49,553 nucleotides of DNA from a virus. Position numbers and translations under genes: made by a program. Of the stretch, positions 38,001 to 46,951 are shown one piece after another (position 1 is the stretch's first letter; each line of letters begins with the position of its first letter). The stretch covers positions 1-49,553 of IMG/VR virus record IMGVR_UViG_3300042309_001350; one strand, written 5' to 3'. The notes beneath the pieces were generated by a model. The model made no database searches and was not told the origin of the DNA. It worked only from the letters and a program-made list of their open reading frames with translations.

Positions 38001-41000
38001 ACGTCGGAACTAAGGCGATCTCCGGCGCGTGGAACTGGCTCAAGGACAACGGGCCCAAGATTCTCTCGGGCATCTGGAGCTGGATTCAGCGCACCGGAGG
38101 CCGCGTATGGGGGTGGCTGTCGGAGAAGGCCGCCGATAAGTGGGAAGACATCAAGAAGAGCGCCAAGGAGAAGCTGAACTCCGCGTGGGATGACGTCAAG
38201 GAATACGCGACTCTGAAGTGGAACGAGCTACTTGATGGCGCTAAGTCCAAGGTCGGCGAGATCACTCAGCCCATCACCGACGCCATCACCAGCGGGTGGG
38301 AGGGGGCCAAGGGCTTCGTCCAGAAGAAAATCTACGACTGGTTCGGCCCCGGAACGATGCTCGGGAAGTTCCTCGACTTCGTCGGTATCGGCTCCGCGAC
38401 GGCCAACGCAGACTCGCCCGGCAGTGCGCCGTTCAACCCCGGACCGAAGTCCCCCAAGTACGGCGGCTCTCCGAACGGAAGCCGCGAGCCGGGTTGGGGT
38501 GGAGATCGGAACAGCCCCGGAAACGCCGACCCGAACTACTACACTGGAGGCTCCGCCGCCAGCAACCCGGCGTCGCGGGCATCCACCCTCACTAACGACG
38601 TGACCATCGGGCCGGACCTCGTGCGGCAGCGTGGGTTTGATCGGCTGTACGAGCCTGGACTCAACGTCACCTATGGCAGCCCCGGACTTCCGGATTGGGT
38701 GTATCCGTTCGCCGAGCAGTTCGGCGTCGAGGCGTCCACCTACCCGACCGGCGGCACCCTCCATGAGGCCGGTTTCGCCTTCGACTTCCGCGGCACCCCT
38801 GAGCAGTTGGAGCGGATGTCGAAGTACATCCAGGACAACCTCGCTGAGCAGACACTTCAGCTCATCTACCAGTCCCCGGCAAACGGAAACACATACGGTA
38901 TCGCGGGCGGTGAGCTGGCCGGTCCCGGCACTGACGCGCCGAATTACTATGCGGCAGATTGGGCAGGCCATCAGGACCACATCCACTGGGCCACCGACGT
39001 CCCCGTCATACCCGGCGGTAAGGGTGTCGGTAGCGCGGCATCCGCCGCTGGTGCCACGGCCAGTAAGGCTGACGTCAATGTCAAGGGGCCCACCAGCATC
39101 ACCGTTATGGGTGATGCTGCCGTCGAGGGCAACCTCGCCGGTGCTCAGCTCGGCATGTCGGGGATGTCCAGCACGGGCGTCCCGATCGTCCAGAAAGCCG
39201 ACGGCACCTGGACCTCACCGAACCCTGAGTGGGCCAAGCTCATCCAGCGCGAGTCCGGCGGCGACCCGACCATCGTCCAGGGGATCATCGACATCAACTC
39301 CGGCGGCAATGAAGCCGAGGGGTTGTTCCAGATCACCCCGAAGACGTGGGCACAGTACGGTGGCTCCGAGCTCGCCCCGTCCGCGAAAGAAGCGACCCCA
39401 TACCAGCAGGCTGAGATTGCAGCCCGCATCCTCCGTAAGAACCCCTCCGGGTCGGACTGGGGCGCGGGTCTGGACGGACGCGAGGACGCCGGAAAACTTC
39501 TCGCCGCTCTGGACCAGAACAAGTACGCAGTGGGCGGTGGCGTCTGGGGAGCTGGCACCGCCACCAGTGACAGCATCCCGGCGATGCTGTCCAACGGCGA
39601 GCACGTTCTGACCGCCAAGGACGTCAAGAAGATGGGCGGACAGGGCTCGGTATATGCGTTCCGCGCCGCCCTACAGTCTGGGAAGGTACCGGGCTTCGCC
39701 GACGGCGGTGGTGTGTGGAGCATCTTCGATACCCCGGCCCCGGTGGACCCGAGTGTGCTGCGCGACATCGAGACCGAGCAGCGGGAGCGGGCTCAGGCGG
39801 CATACCAGGCCACCGAGAACAAGAAGGTGGTTGACGCCGACCCCGAGTCATCCGAGTACGAGCGGCTCGAGGCACAGCTCAATGTCCTCAAAACGACCCG
39901 CGATCTCAACTCATTCACGGCGGACTCGGTGGAGCGCCGTGCCGGGCGGGAGCCCAAGGACCGCAGCCTCCAGGAAAACGTCTACAGCGCCACGGATGAG
40001 TTGTCGCTCTCCAGGGCGAGGCTGTCCGAGGTCATGGCGAACACGGACTCGACGCCGCTGGAGAAGAATGACGCGCAGTTCGCCGCCGACACGGCGCAGC
40101 GGGACTACACCTTCGCGGTGCAGGACGCGCTGAAAGCCAACGGAGGCGGCGAGAAGCCTGACTTCGTGAAGAACCTCATCCGCACTCAGGGATTCACCCC
40201 GAGCGGCGGTGGCGGTAAGGCAGGCACCTCAAGCCTCGCCGGTTTCATCAACATGGGCGGCGAGTTCGTCAACGGCCTGATCGACACTGGAGCGTCGCTG
40301 GTTCAGTCCGCGGCGACCGCTGCTGCTGCCGTGGGCACAGCCGGAGCCGGTGCTGCCGCAGCCCCCGCGGCCGGTGCCGCTGCCTCTTACGGTATCCAGC
40401 TCGGCGCCGCCACGCTCAAGCGTGGTGTGAGTTGGGGATTCGAGATGGCCGGTATCGGCGCGGACGCCCTTATCTCTCAACTGTTCCCGTTCGGCGGACC
40501 GCCGCGATGGATCGGCTACGACTACTCCAGCATGATGCCTCAGCTCGGCATCCAGGAAGCCGCGCTGACGACCATCGAGCAGTACGGACAGCAGGCGATC
40601 AATGCGCAGAATCCGCAGAATCGTGTGCAGATACCGCAGCCGTTGTCCGCACCCCCTCCACCGGCACCGGCAGCCCCGGTCAGGCCGCCGGTGTACCCGA
40701 TCCCCGGTATGGACAAGCCCATGCCCGATCTCACCAATCAGGGGGTACAGGCTGGCGGAGCACTCGGTGCCGGGCTAAGCCTGGACGACATACTCCCCAA
40801 GTTCGCCTCCGGCGGTGCAGTCGGTATCTACGACCAGGGCGGCGTCCTTGAGCCTGGCGGCATCGCGGTGAACAAGTCCAGGACCCCGGAGGCTGTGCTG
40901 ACTCCGAGCCAGTGGAAGTCGATGGAGGCCGCCGCGGCGCAGCCCGCCAAGGGTAACGACGCGCCGATGGTCAAGATCGACGCCATCTACGGCATGAGCC

Positions 41001-41074
41001 CTGAGGACGTCGCCAGCCAGATCGAGCAGAAACAGCGTCTCGCTGTCATGCAATACGGAGGTCGTCCCTACTGA
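35036..41074 (+). CDS. Tape measure protein with two peptidoglycan-hydrolase-like domains
   Basis: 2012 residues from GTG 35036 with AAAGGAG upstream. About 30-210: four Lys/Ala/Asp repeats of ~40 residues (SPIKEVLKDAEKDG type). About 230-340: hydrophobic Gly/Ala segment. About 900-1030: Trp repeats (VLSAVWDWTKTNVPK). About 1190-1330: M15-peptidase-like domain with HEAGFAFDF and HQDHIHWA (metal-binding His/Asp). About 1380-1490: lysozyme/transglycosylase-like domain with LIQRESGGDP and GLFQITPKTWAQYGG, similar to Rpf/SLT proteins. Then coiled-coil and membrane-like Ala segments. It sets tail length (about 0.3 micrometre if about 1.5 angstrom per residue, by the usual rule) and probably cuts the wall during DNA entry. 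Confidence 0.95.
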   Translation: MPTVNGVELATAYISLAVETGQVKDQIRKSLSEAGALGRDAGKQISQGLASGLAETPIKAPTKKMVKEAVKDGTEAGTAAGKAANDALVKTAKGKSPIKEVLKDAEKDGAEAGAKATKAVVDELKQVPTDSSPVKAVLKDAETDGRQAGQKAGTAAAESMKRSGSQSASPVKEALKDSGKDGKSAGERAGRSASEGMKRTTKPTPPSFSETIVAAGAAGAKSGTTFVEGFTATAQTLGAAASVAVGKTLGLGISAGIGAGAIAGQTVTSLTSGLMSMQSAIAGVGNKLGNTLGSAITGTAKRSLYAARMSLGFGSGFAAAGFAGWAVSGGMKRLETLQGAEIQMGIYVPPEEAKRVTADVQKQFDGTPIPLTAAMPAAAKTVGWGYNDGERRTYLEAVANLSAASMGKVDFSQVDMIMSQVKTAGFLTGNEMVQFRNANVDIEGIVKKAMGWDDATYAKMDSQRKISLNTIIDSVMQVMPDLNRRLGVETLTGAKSMLSTSVQRIGANFLGAVFANPNDPNDDAATAMAKQLGKVIEKTKAIEQWILDNRDSIRQFFVTGKNYAEKFVDVLSKVTTSLVENKDAVLGVLAAFTGFKALTAFGGPIFKVSNMLGKAAWWTAALLPRGAAAAGGMALRARDRRKDGKGDDDDDPTPKRGRTVRAASAMYGGAGWMFGRTRQASAAAAAAIKPVSRDLAGSAASRFGLLSDTLFPQGLFGRRGVPDNASDNFLTGASGRSRRRRVRGLFPLGMSGRKGLPRNASDDFLSVGTGGGGLLSDVMGALGWGTKKGLSAGKKAVGVGLKGGGLLARMGKRALGLGGKGIGGLLKFGVTKIPMVGAAVAAYDMLQEIPQVRQFTDQLPEKFRMAKEFVQGGFASGRFQKALTEARDFGLKVAKDVGIKMKDALVTSWGWLKVNGPKALSAAWGWVKTNVPPILSSIWDWTKTNVPKVLSAVWDWTKTNVPKALAAVWDVTKTYAPKVLSAVWNFAKDVGTKAISGAWNWLKDNGPKILSGIWSWIQRTGGRVWGWLSEKAADKWEDIKKSAKEKLNSAWDDVKEYATLKWNELLDGAKSKVGEITQPITDAITSGWEGAKGFVQKKIYDWFGPGTMLGKFLDFVGIGSATANADSPGSAPFNPGPKSPKYGGSPNGSREPGWGGDRNSPGNADPNYYTGGSAASNPASRASTLTNDVTIGPDLVRQRGFDRLYEPGLNVTYGSPGLPDWVYPFAEQFGVEASTYPTGGTLHEAGFAFDFRGTPEQLERMSKYIQDNLAEQTLQLIYQSPANGNTYGIAGGELAGPGTDAPNYYAADWAGHQDHIHWATDVPVIPGGKGVGSAASAAGATASKADVNVKGPTSITVMGDAAVEGNLAGAQLGMSGMSSTGVPIVQKADGTWTSPNPEWAKLIQRESGGDPTIVQGIIDINSGGNEAEGLFQITPKTWAQYGGSELAPSAKEATPYQQAEIAARILRKNPSGSDWGAGLDGREDAGKLLAALDQNKYAVGGGVWGAGTATSDSIPAMLSNGEHVLTAKDVKKMGGQGSVYAFRAALQSGKVPGFADGGGVWSIFDTPAPVDPSVLRDIETEQRERAQAAYQATENKKVVDADPESSEYERLEAQLNVLKTTRDLNSFTADSVERRAGREPKDRSLQENVYSATDELSLSRARLSEVMANTDSTPLEKNDAQFAADTAQRDYTFAVQDALKANGGGEKPDFVKNLIRTQGFTPSGGGGKAGTSSLAGFINMGGEFVNGLIDTGASLVQSAATAAAAVGTAGAGAAAAPAAGAAASYGIQLGAATLKRGVSWGFEMAGIGADALISQLFPFGGPPRWIGYDYSSMMPQLGIQEAALTTIEQYGQQAINAQNPQNRVQIPQPLSAPPPPAPAAPVRPPVYPIPGMDKPMPDLTNQGVQAGGALGAGLSLDDILPKFASGGAVGIYDQGGVLEPGGIAVNKSRTPEAVLTPSQWKSMEAAAAQPAKGNDAPMVKIDAIYGMSPEDVASQIEQKQRLAVMQYGGRPY

Positions 41075-42582
41075 TGTCCGAGTCCGCTAAAGAGCCAGGC
41101 GTAACCGCCGTACGAATCCGCCGCGGGGACAGGGTATTCCATGTCCACGGGGAGAACGCCGGAGCCGAGGGCGTCTATCTCGCCGAGGGTCAGGTGCAGG
41201 GTCTCTACGACTCCCCGGTCAAGACCACCTATAAGAGCGGTGCGTTCCAGGTCGGCAGCCGGTTCAAGGGTATGAAACGCGACCACCGCGACATGGTGTT
41301 GGGTTTCCACGTCATCGACACCGCTACATCGTATGAGTTCAACGAGTCCGCGTTTAGGCAGATGTTCCAGTACCAGCTCGACCCGTGGGACGTAGACCGC
41401 ACCCCGACGGTGATCGAGGTGGAGACCGAGCTCTCCGGCGTCCGCTGCATTGATGTGCTGATGTTCGAGCAGCCCGAGTTCGCCGCGGCCATCGACCCGC
41501 TAAAGCAGCAGCACGGCAATCTGCTGATGAAGCTGCGCGCGGCCAACCCCGATTGGTACGAGCCCGACTACACGGACACCTTCTCGTCGGACGCCCCGAG
41601 CGCGCAGGGTTTCATCACCGTGGAGAACTCCACCGACCAAGTGGCCTATCAGCGATTCGTTCTGACACAGGCTGTTTGGACCCTCCCTGACTGTCAGTGG
41701 GTCGGTGCCCCCGCGGCGCGGCAGCCCGGCGGAGAACTCGCTGAGCGTGCCGTGGACAAGGTCGACATCGCCACCGTCTCCGGCGGCGCCGTGGTGGACT
41801 GGGACCGCTCACAGCTCGCATTCCGCGACGCCAACGACACCAACCTCCAGGCCCGCGTCGGGCAGCGATTCCTCATGTTCCCGATCCCGCCGCACACCCC
41901 ACCCACCCCGTTGCCGATCAGCTACAGCGGCGCACCCAAGGACAGCGGCGCCATGGCGCGTCTCGAGGTGCCCCGGCGGTGGAGTCGTCCGTGGGGGATG
42001 GAGCTGCAGATGACGGTCAGCTACGAGCCCCCGCTGGGCACGGCACGGTTTACCGCCCCCGGTGAGTTCAGCTACGAGATTCCGCCCGGCGCCACGCATC
42101 TCGATGTGGTCATGCTGGGCGGCGGCGGCGGCGGCGGTGCGGGCACCCTCATCACCGGCACCGGCGGTAGCGCCGGACAGTGGCAGACAGTCACGCTGGA
42201 GCGGGGCAAGGAAATCCCGATGGGCGTGGCCGTGCTGCGAGGCGCGGTCGGTGCGGGCGGTAAGTGTGGCGGCTACAACGGCCTGACCCCGAAGGACGGC
42301 GAGGACGGTTTCCCGTCGCGGTTCCTGATCGGCACCGGACAGCCCCAGACCGCCCCCGGTGGTCTGGGTAGTGGCCATATTGATCACGTCTCCGGCGACG
42401 ACGTAGGCCCCCGCACGATCAACGTCAACGGCTACGAATACCGCGGGGGCGGTACCCGCGAGACCCCCGGCGGCTCCGGTGAGACGCCAGGTGGCGGCGG
42501 CGCCGGTGGCTGGCCGGTGTCGCCCGGCGGTGACGGTGCGCGCGGGCAGGTGTGGATTCGTGCATACCGGGTCGAAGAATGA
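41074..42582 (+). CDS. Distal tail (Dit-like) minor tail protein with Gly-rich C-terminus
   Basis: 502 residues, TGATG overlap with the tape measure gene. N-terminal 330 residues (YDSPVKTTYKSGAFQVGSRF, ATSYEFNESAFRQMF, DWYEPDYTD) match the first minor tail protein of actinophages (Dit/gp-like). The last 150 residues are very Gly-rich (LGGGGGGGAG, GGTRETPGGSGETPGGGG), a pattern of receptor-contacting Gly-rich tips. Confidence 0.85.
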   Translation: MSESAKEPGVTAVRIRRGDRVFHVHGENAGAEGVYLAEGQVQGLYDSPVKTTYKSGAFQVGSRFKGMKRDHRDMVLGFHVIDTATSYEFNESAFRQMFQYQLDPWDVDRTPTVIEVETELSGVRCIDVLMFEQPEFAAAIDPLKQQHGNLLMKLRAANPDWYEPDYTDTFSSDAPSAQGFITVENSTDQVAYQRFVLTQAVWTLPDCQWVGAPAARQPGGELAERAVDKVDIATVSGGAVVDWDRSQLAFRDANDTNLQARVGQRFLMFPIPPHTPPTPLPISYSGAPKDSGAMARLEVPRRWSRPWGMELQMTVSYEPPLGTARFTAPGEFSYEIPPGATHLDVVMLGGGGGGGAGTLITGTGGSAGQWQTVTLERGKEIPMGVAVLRGAVGAGGKCGGYNGLTPKDGEDGFPSRFLIGTGQPQTAPGGLGSGHIDHVSGDDVGPRTINVNGYEYRGGGTRETPGGSGETPGGGGAGGWPVSPGGDGARGQVWIRAYRVEE

Positions 42583-44261
42583 CCGCCCCCGGAATGACCC
42601 TCTCGCTGCCCGAACAGATCGAGCAGATCAAGCGTGCGGTCGAGAGGCAGAAGCAGGCAGAAGACAACCTCCGCCGCGAACAGCCTCTACTCCGCTTCTG
42701 GGATGCAGAGTGGCGGCTCCAACACGTCGGCGGCGTCGAGGTCAAGGCTCAGTTCTCCTGGGTCTCCAACGACACCGGCCCCGGACAGGTGGAGCTGCCG
42801 CTGGATTCCCCGGTGGCGCAATGGATTCACGATCACGTAGGCCGCCTACAGCGCGGTGAGGGTCGCAACGTCGGTATTACCGTGGACTATTGCGGCGCCC
42901 GGTGGAGCGGCATCATGGACAAGTACGTGGTCGAGCAGCGTGAAGATGGCGACACGGTACTCATAGTCGATTTCATGCACGATTATGAACACCTGAAATG
43001 GGTTTCCGTATGGAGTAACCCCTGGCTGCCAGCGGCCTTCCAGGCGCCTCGCGCGTTCGTGCTTGCCGGACCTGTGGATTGGTGCCTCAAGACAGCTCTG
43101 CTGGCAAACCTCACCCGCGAGCACAACCCCTTCGTCACCTGGCCCGACGACCCGCTCGATCCGGCGGGGTGGCTACAGCCGTGGATGGATGTGTCCAAGT
43201 GGCATATGGTCGTTAAGCCGACGAGCTTCATCGAAAGCATGGAGTCCGGAATCGTCTGGGGCGTCCTGACATCCCGCTGGGCGACATGGCACGACATGGC
43301 TAAGACGATGCTGGAGGACAGCGAGCTGTCCGTCCGCTGCGACCGGTGGCTCGAGGGCGACCCGCCGCCGTGGGAGGGTGCCAAGCTGCGCAACGGGTGC
43401 CTCGTCATCGACATCGTGGACAAGTCCGGTGTATACATCGGAACCTCACACGGCGGCACCCTGGCGGATGGCCTGATCCGTACGGTGGCCGAGTTCAGCG
43501 ATGACTTCGTGGATTCGACGGTCAACCTCGCCGAGGACACCGAAACGCCGCAGGACTACTTCCGTATCGGGCACAAGTACACCGACAAGGTGCTGCCCTA
43601 CGTGGTGTTCCGCGAAGGCGACACCAGCCCGATCCAGTCGAGTCAGTGGATTTACAGTCCCTCCAAAGGGATTCAGGTGAACGTAGGCGGGCACAGCATG
43701 CCCGGCGTCAACGAGACTATATCCGCCTCGGTACAGGCCGTAGGCGATATCGTCGGCAACGTCGTGATGATCGGTGGCCTCGGGGGGTCACTTGATACCA
43801 TGCTGAAGCCTATCTACGAGGACACGATCCTGGCCTGGCAATCCGTAAAGTCAAGTGAGAGAGCGCAAAACAGCGGCTGGGAGCGTTTGTTCGAGTATTT
43901 CCAGCAGGGCGCTCAGCAGGCATACACCATCGCCTCCACCATCGTGTTACGTGCTGGGTTCTGGGCCACCAAGACCACTATCTCGTGGAAAGTTCAAGTG
44001 GCAGACGGACTCCCGTACTTGATCGGCGACCGCGGCAAAGGCCACTTCTTCCTTGACGACCGTGTTGGCCTTGTCCTCAAGGGCGACACCACTATTCACA
44101 TGGACCGTGCCCGCAAGCTCGACCTTGCGTGGGACGAGACCAACCCGCCGGAGTGGGCGATCACTATCGGCGACGACAGAAACCTTCAAGACCCTGCCCA
44201 GAGGGCCTTCGGCAAGATCGAAACTCTGGTGGCAGGTCTTCGCGACCTAGGAGTGTGGTGA
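42579..44261 (+). CDS. Minor tail protein (Tal-like baseplate protein)
   Basis: 560 residues from ATG 42579, overlapping the previous stop (ATGA); a longer reading to 42552 is not needed. FWDAEWRLQHVGGVEV, GRNVGITVDYCGARWSG and GGHSMPGVNETISASVQAVGD mark the second actinophage minor tail protein, which contacts Dit and the tape measure. Slightly hydrophobic GNVVMIGGLGGSL segment near 410. Confidence 0.85.
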   Translation: MTAPGMTLSLPEQIEQIKRAVERQKQAEDNLRREQPLLRFWDAEWRLQHVGGVEVKAQFSWVSNDTGPGQVELPLDSPVAQWIHDHVGRLQRGEGRNVGITVDYCGARWSGIMDKYVVEQREDGDTVLIVDFMHDYEHLKWVSVWSNPWLPAAFQAPRAFVLAGPVDWCLKTALLANLTREHNPFVTWPDDPLDPAGWLQPWMDVSKWHMVVKPTSFIESMESGIVWGVLTSRWATWHDMAKTMLEDSELSVRCDRWLEGDPPPWEGAKLRNGCLVIDIVDKSGVYIGTSHGGTLADGLIRTVAEFSDDFVDSTVNLAEDTETPQDYFRIGHKYTDKVLPYVVFREGDTSPIQSSQWIYSPSKGIQVNVGGHSMPGVNETISASVQAVGDIVGNVVMIGGLGGSLDTMLKPIYEDTILAWQSVKSSERAQNSGWERLFEYFQQGAQQAYTIASTIVLRAGFWATKTTISWKVQVADGLPYLIGDRGKGHFFLDDRVGLVLKGDTTIHMDRARKLDLAWDETNPPEWAITIGDDRNLQDPAQRAFGKIETLVAGLRDLGVW

Positions 44262-44719
44262 CCTTGCTACCCGGAGACTTCCCGACCCGCGAGAACTGTG
44301 ACGCCACGAATCCTGAAGAGGCGTTTCTCTGGATGTTCGCGGCGCTGCCCGGTGTCAAGGGTGCCCCGCTGATCATGCCGGTGAGCTACTACCGCCATGT
44401 CAGCAAGCGGCTGTGGGACCTCGGCTGCCGACCCGCCGAAGAGCCCACCCTCGAGTGGGTGCCACCGAACAGCAGCGACCCGAACTGGCTGACCTCGCCC
44501 GGCAGGTGGGTGCCCGCTGGCACCGCCCCGAAGCGCAGCGAGCACGACCAGGCACGCGACGCCGTGGCTAAGATGACGGCTCAGCAGAAGCACGAATTGC
44601 TGACCATCCTCAGCGGCGGCGAGCCGTTCCCCGATAGCCCCACGGGCCGGGTGGCCGCGTCGCTGAGCGCACACCAGCGCACGGTCGTGCGTGAGGTGCT
44701 ACAGGGCGTAGCGGAATGA
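44258..44719 (+). CDS. Small minor tail-associated protein (DUF2744-like)
   Basis: 153 residues from GTG 44258 (GTGA overlap, AGGAG upstream); the frame is open to 44129 but that is shadow. FPTRENCDATNPEEAFLWMFAALP and MPVSYYRHVSKRLWDLGCRP are what I remember as the DUF2744 family found between minor tail genes in mycobacteriophages. Function is unknown; probably a baseplate component. Confidence 0.75.
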   Translation: MTLLPGDFPTRENCDATNPEEAFLWMFAALPGVKGAPLIMPVSYYRHVSKRLWDLGCRPAEEPTLEWVPPNSSDPNWLTSPGRWVPAGTAPKRSEHDQARDAVAKMTAQQKHELLTILSGGEPFPDSPTGRVAASLSAHQRTVVREVLQGVAE

Positions 44720-46599
44720 CCTACCCCCAAGGCGGCACACCCGAGAACTCCGCCAACTACGACAGCCTCGCGGCGTTCGCGGCCAAGACAGAGGAAGAGT
44801 GGGAAGCCGAACTACGCGGCGAGCAGAGGCAGCCGTGGGACTTCCTGCTCAAAGGATTCTTCCAAGACCTCGACCTCAAGCAGCCGTTCGCCGTCGCGGT
44901 GATGGGCGGTATCGCCGAGGGTCTAGGGCTCGGTGACGTCTGGGAGGACTGTCAGGACGTCATCAACGCACTCCAACAGTGGGTGTACGACATCCCCGTC
45001 GTCGGCGACATCCTGTACCTCATCAACGAGGCCATCGCGGAGGTCATCGCAGCCCTGACGGGAGTACCAGGCGACGGCATCCCGGAACTCGAGGAGTGGT
45101 CCGAGGGCCTGATCGAAGACGTCGAGAAGCTATTCAAGGACCTCACGAACCTGCTCGATGATCTGTGGCACGACCCCGCCGCGGTGATCGGCAAGCTGTA
45201 CGACGTCACCGTTGACGGGATCACCTCAGTAGGCGACCTGCTGGGCATCTCCCAGGCGGCTAGCGAGATCGCCAACACGGCTCAGAATGTCGCGGAGGCG
45301 GCCTTCGACCTGGGGCAGGAAATCGTCGACTCGGTGGTGCAGGGCTTCCACGGCTGGTGGAACGAGACCGGCTTCGCCCCTCTCGATCTGCAGACCATCA
45401 ACACCACCATCGCCACCGCGGTGGCCGAGCTCAACGCCGCTATCGTCGCGCTACAGTCCTCCACCGCCGGGACCGCATTCAGCGGCACGGCTGTCTACGA
45501 GAACTTCACCGCTGGCGCACCGGCGTACCCGAACGGGCAGGCCCTAGGTGCACGGTGGGATCAGTGGTACGAGGGCAGCGGCGCCGCCCTGCTGGGCATC
45601 AACAACAACTACGCCGTGCTCACCGGCACATCGCTGGGCCGCACCGCTTACGCGCGCTACAAGGCCACTGGGACGATCAAGAACATCACCTCCAGCAACC
45701 GGCAGCGCATCGGCCTGGTGGCCAGCGTCCCGGCTAACTGGGGTCTTCGCAGCTACAACTACATCTACGGTCGCATGGCGCACAACGAGGCGAGTACGAA
45801 GAAGTACGTCTTCGCCAAGCTGAGCAACAACACCGCCGAGATCGGCTACCGCGCCGGTGGCGGCGAAGTGATCATCGGCAGCGCCCCGAACTTCCGCTAC
45901 AAGAACGGGGCCATCTACTGGTTTGAGTCTGGCTTCGGCGACAGCGACCGCACATACCGGTTGTTCGAGAACAGCACCCTGCTCCTCACCGTCACAGACG
46001 CCAGCAACGCCTCCCTGGTAGGTGCGGAATATCGCGGCGTCGGCTTCGGCATGTACTCGCCCAACAGCGTCACTCGGCCCGGTGTGGTGGCGGCGTTCGC
46101 CTTCCATGACAACGCCCCCATGCAGGTGCTCGGCTCGGGCCTGCGGAGGTGCCGAACCATCGGAACCACCGCCAAGCTCAGCAAGGGCAACCAGCCATTC
46201 CCCAAGGGCTGGTTCACCACGAGCGAGTACATGACGCGAGACCTGACCTACAACAGCGACACCAACACCGTCACCGTCGGCGCCAGCGGATGGTACGCGG
46301 TGGACATCGTGCAATACGCCAAAGGCCAGATCGGTCTACTCACCGGCGGCCTGATCCGGGCGGCCCTGTACCGCAACGGCCAGATGGAGCTCTCCGGCGC
46401 GCCGGTGAATGCCAACGCCAACACCGACATGCTCGGCTTCGGCGGACACTTCGTCGTCTACGCCAACAAGGGCGACACCCTGACCCCCTACTACATCTCT
46501 GAGTGGGAGTGCGCGGACTACCTCCGTGCCGACAGTGCGGGCAAGGGCACCTGGTTCGCCGTCGCCTTCCTGGGCAACACGCTTCCCGTTTCAACCTAA
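44716..46599 (+). CDS. Large minor tail protein with C-terminal beta-sandwich
   Basis: 627 residues (ATGA overlap). The N-terminal 240 residues are helical (DVWEDCQDVINALQQWVYDIP, EKLFKDLTNLLDDLWHD), typical of the actinophage tail protein that starts the fibre block; the rest is beta-rich with GWYAVDIVQYAKGQIGLLTGG and FGGHFVVYANKGDTLTPYY, a C1q/TNF-like fold of fibre tips. It probably binds the cell surface. Confidence 0.85.
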   Translation: MTYPQGGTPENSANYDSLAAFAAKTEEEWEAELRGEQRQPWDFLLKGFFQDLDLKQPFAVAVMGGIAEGLGLGDVWEDCQDVINALQQWVYDIPVVGDILYLINEAIAEVIAALTGVPGDGIPELEEWSEGLIEDVEKLFKDLTNLLDDLWHDPAAVIGKLYDVTVDGITSVGDLLGISQAASEIANTAQNVAEAAFDLGQEIVDSVVQGFHGWWNETGFAPLDLQTINTTIATAVAELNAAIVALQSSTAGTAFSGTAVYENFTAGAPAYPNGQALGARWDQWYEGSGAALLGINNNYAVLTGTSLGRTAYARYKATGTIKNITSSNRQRIGLVASVPANWGLRSYNYIYGRMAHNEASTKKYVFAKLSNNTAEIGYRAGGGEVIIGSAPNFRYKNGAIYWFESGFGDSDRTYRLFENSTLLLTVTDASNASLVGAEYRGVGFGMYSPNSVTRPGVVAAFAFHDNAPMQVLGSGLRRCRTIGTTAKLSKGNQPFPKGWFTTSEYMTRDLTYNSDTNTVTVGASGWYAVDIVQYAKGQIGLLTGGLIRAALYRNGQMELSGAPVNANANTDMLGFGGHFVVYANKGDTLTPYYISEWECADYLRADSAGKGTWFAVAFLGNTLPVST

Positions 46600-46609
46600 A
46601 GGAGTCCCA

Positions 46610-46948
46610 ATGGTAGAGGAACCAGTCATCACCGCCGTCATGGAAGTGGTGAAAGACATCCCCGAAGAGCATGTGCGACAGGTGCTTACAGCCCTGCACA
46701 CGATCAAGGAGGGCGCACCGGTGGGCACACTGGTGCGCGACCCCGCATCCGGCAACATCGCCTGCCGCGTCAATGAGGGCGGCGTGCCGGTATGGAAGGT
46801 GACCGCGATGGACGGCGGTACCTGGACAGATATGCAGCCCCGGCTTACGGGGTGGGTGGAGCTGGGCGGAACCGCAGAGCCCCCGCCGTCGAAAAGCAAG
46901 ACCACCAAGACGACCAACCTTCAGCCCGACGAAGAAAGAGAAGGCTAA
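46610..46948 (+). CDS. Small minor tail-associated protein
   Basis: 112 residues from ATG 46610 with AAAGGAG upstream. GTLVRDPASGNIACRVNEGGVPVWKV and TGWVEL look like a small beta domain, then a Lys/Thr/Pro tail. It lies between two fibre genes and may be a linker or fibre chaperone. No family call. Confidence 0.65.
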   Translation: MVEEPVITAVMEVVKDIPEEHVRQVLTALHTIKEGAPVGTLVRDPASGNIACRVNEGGVPVWKVTAMDGGTWTDMQPRLTGWVELGGTAEPPPSKSKTTKTTNLQPDEEREG

Positions 46949-46951
46949 ATC

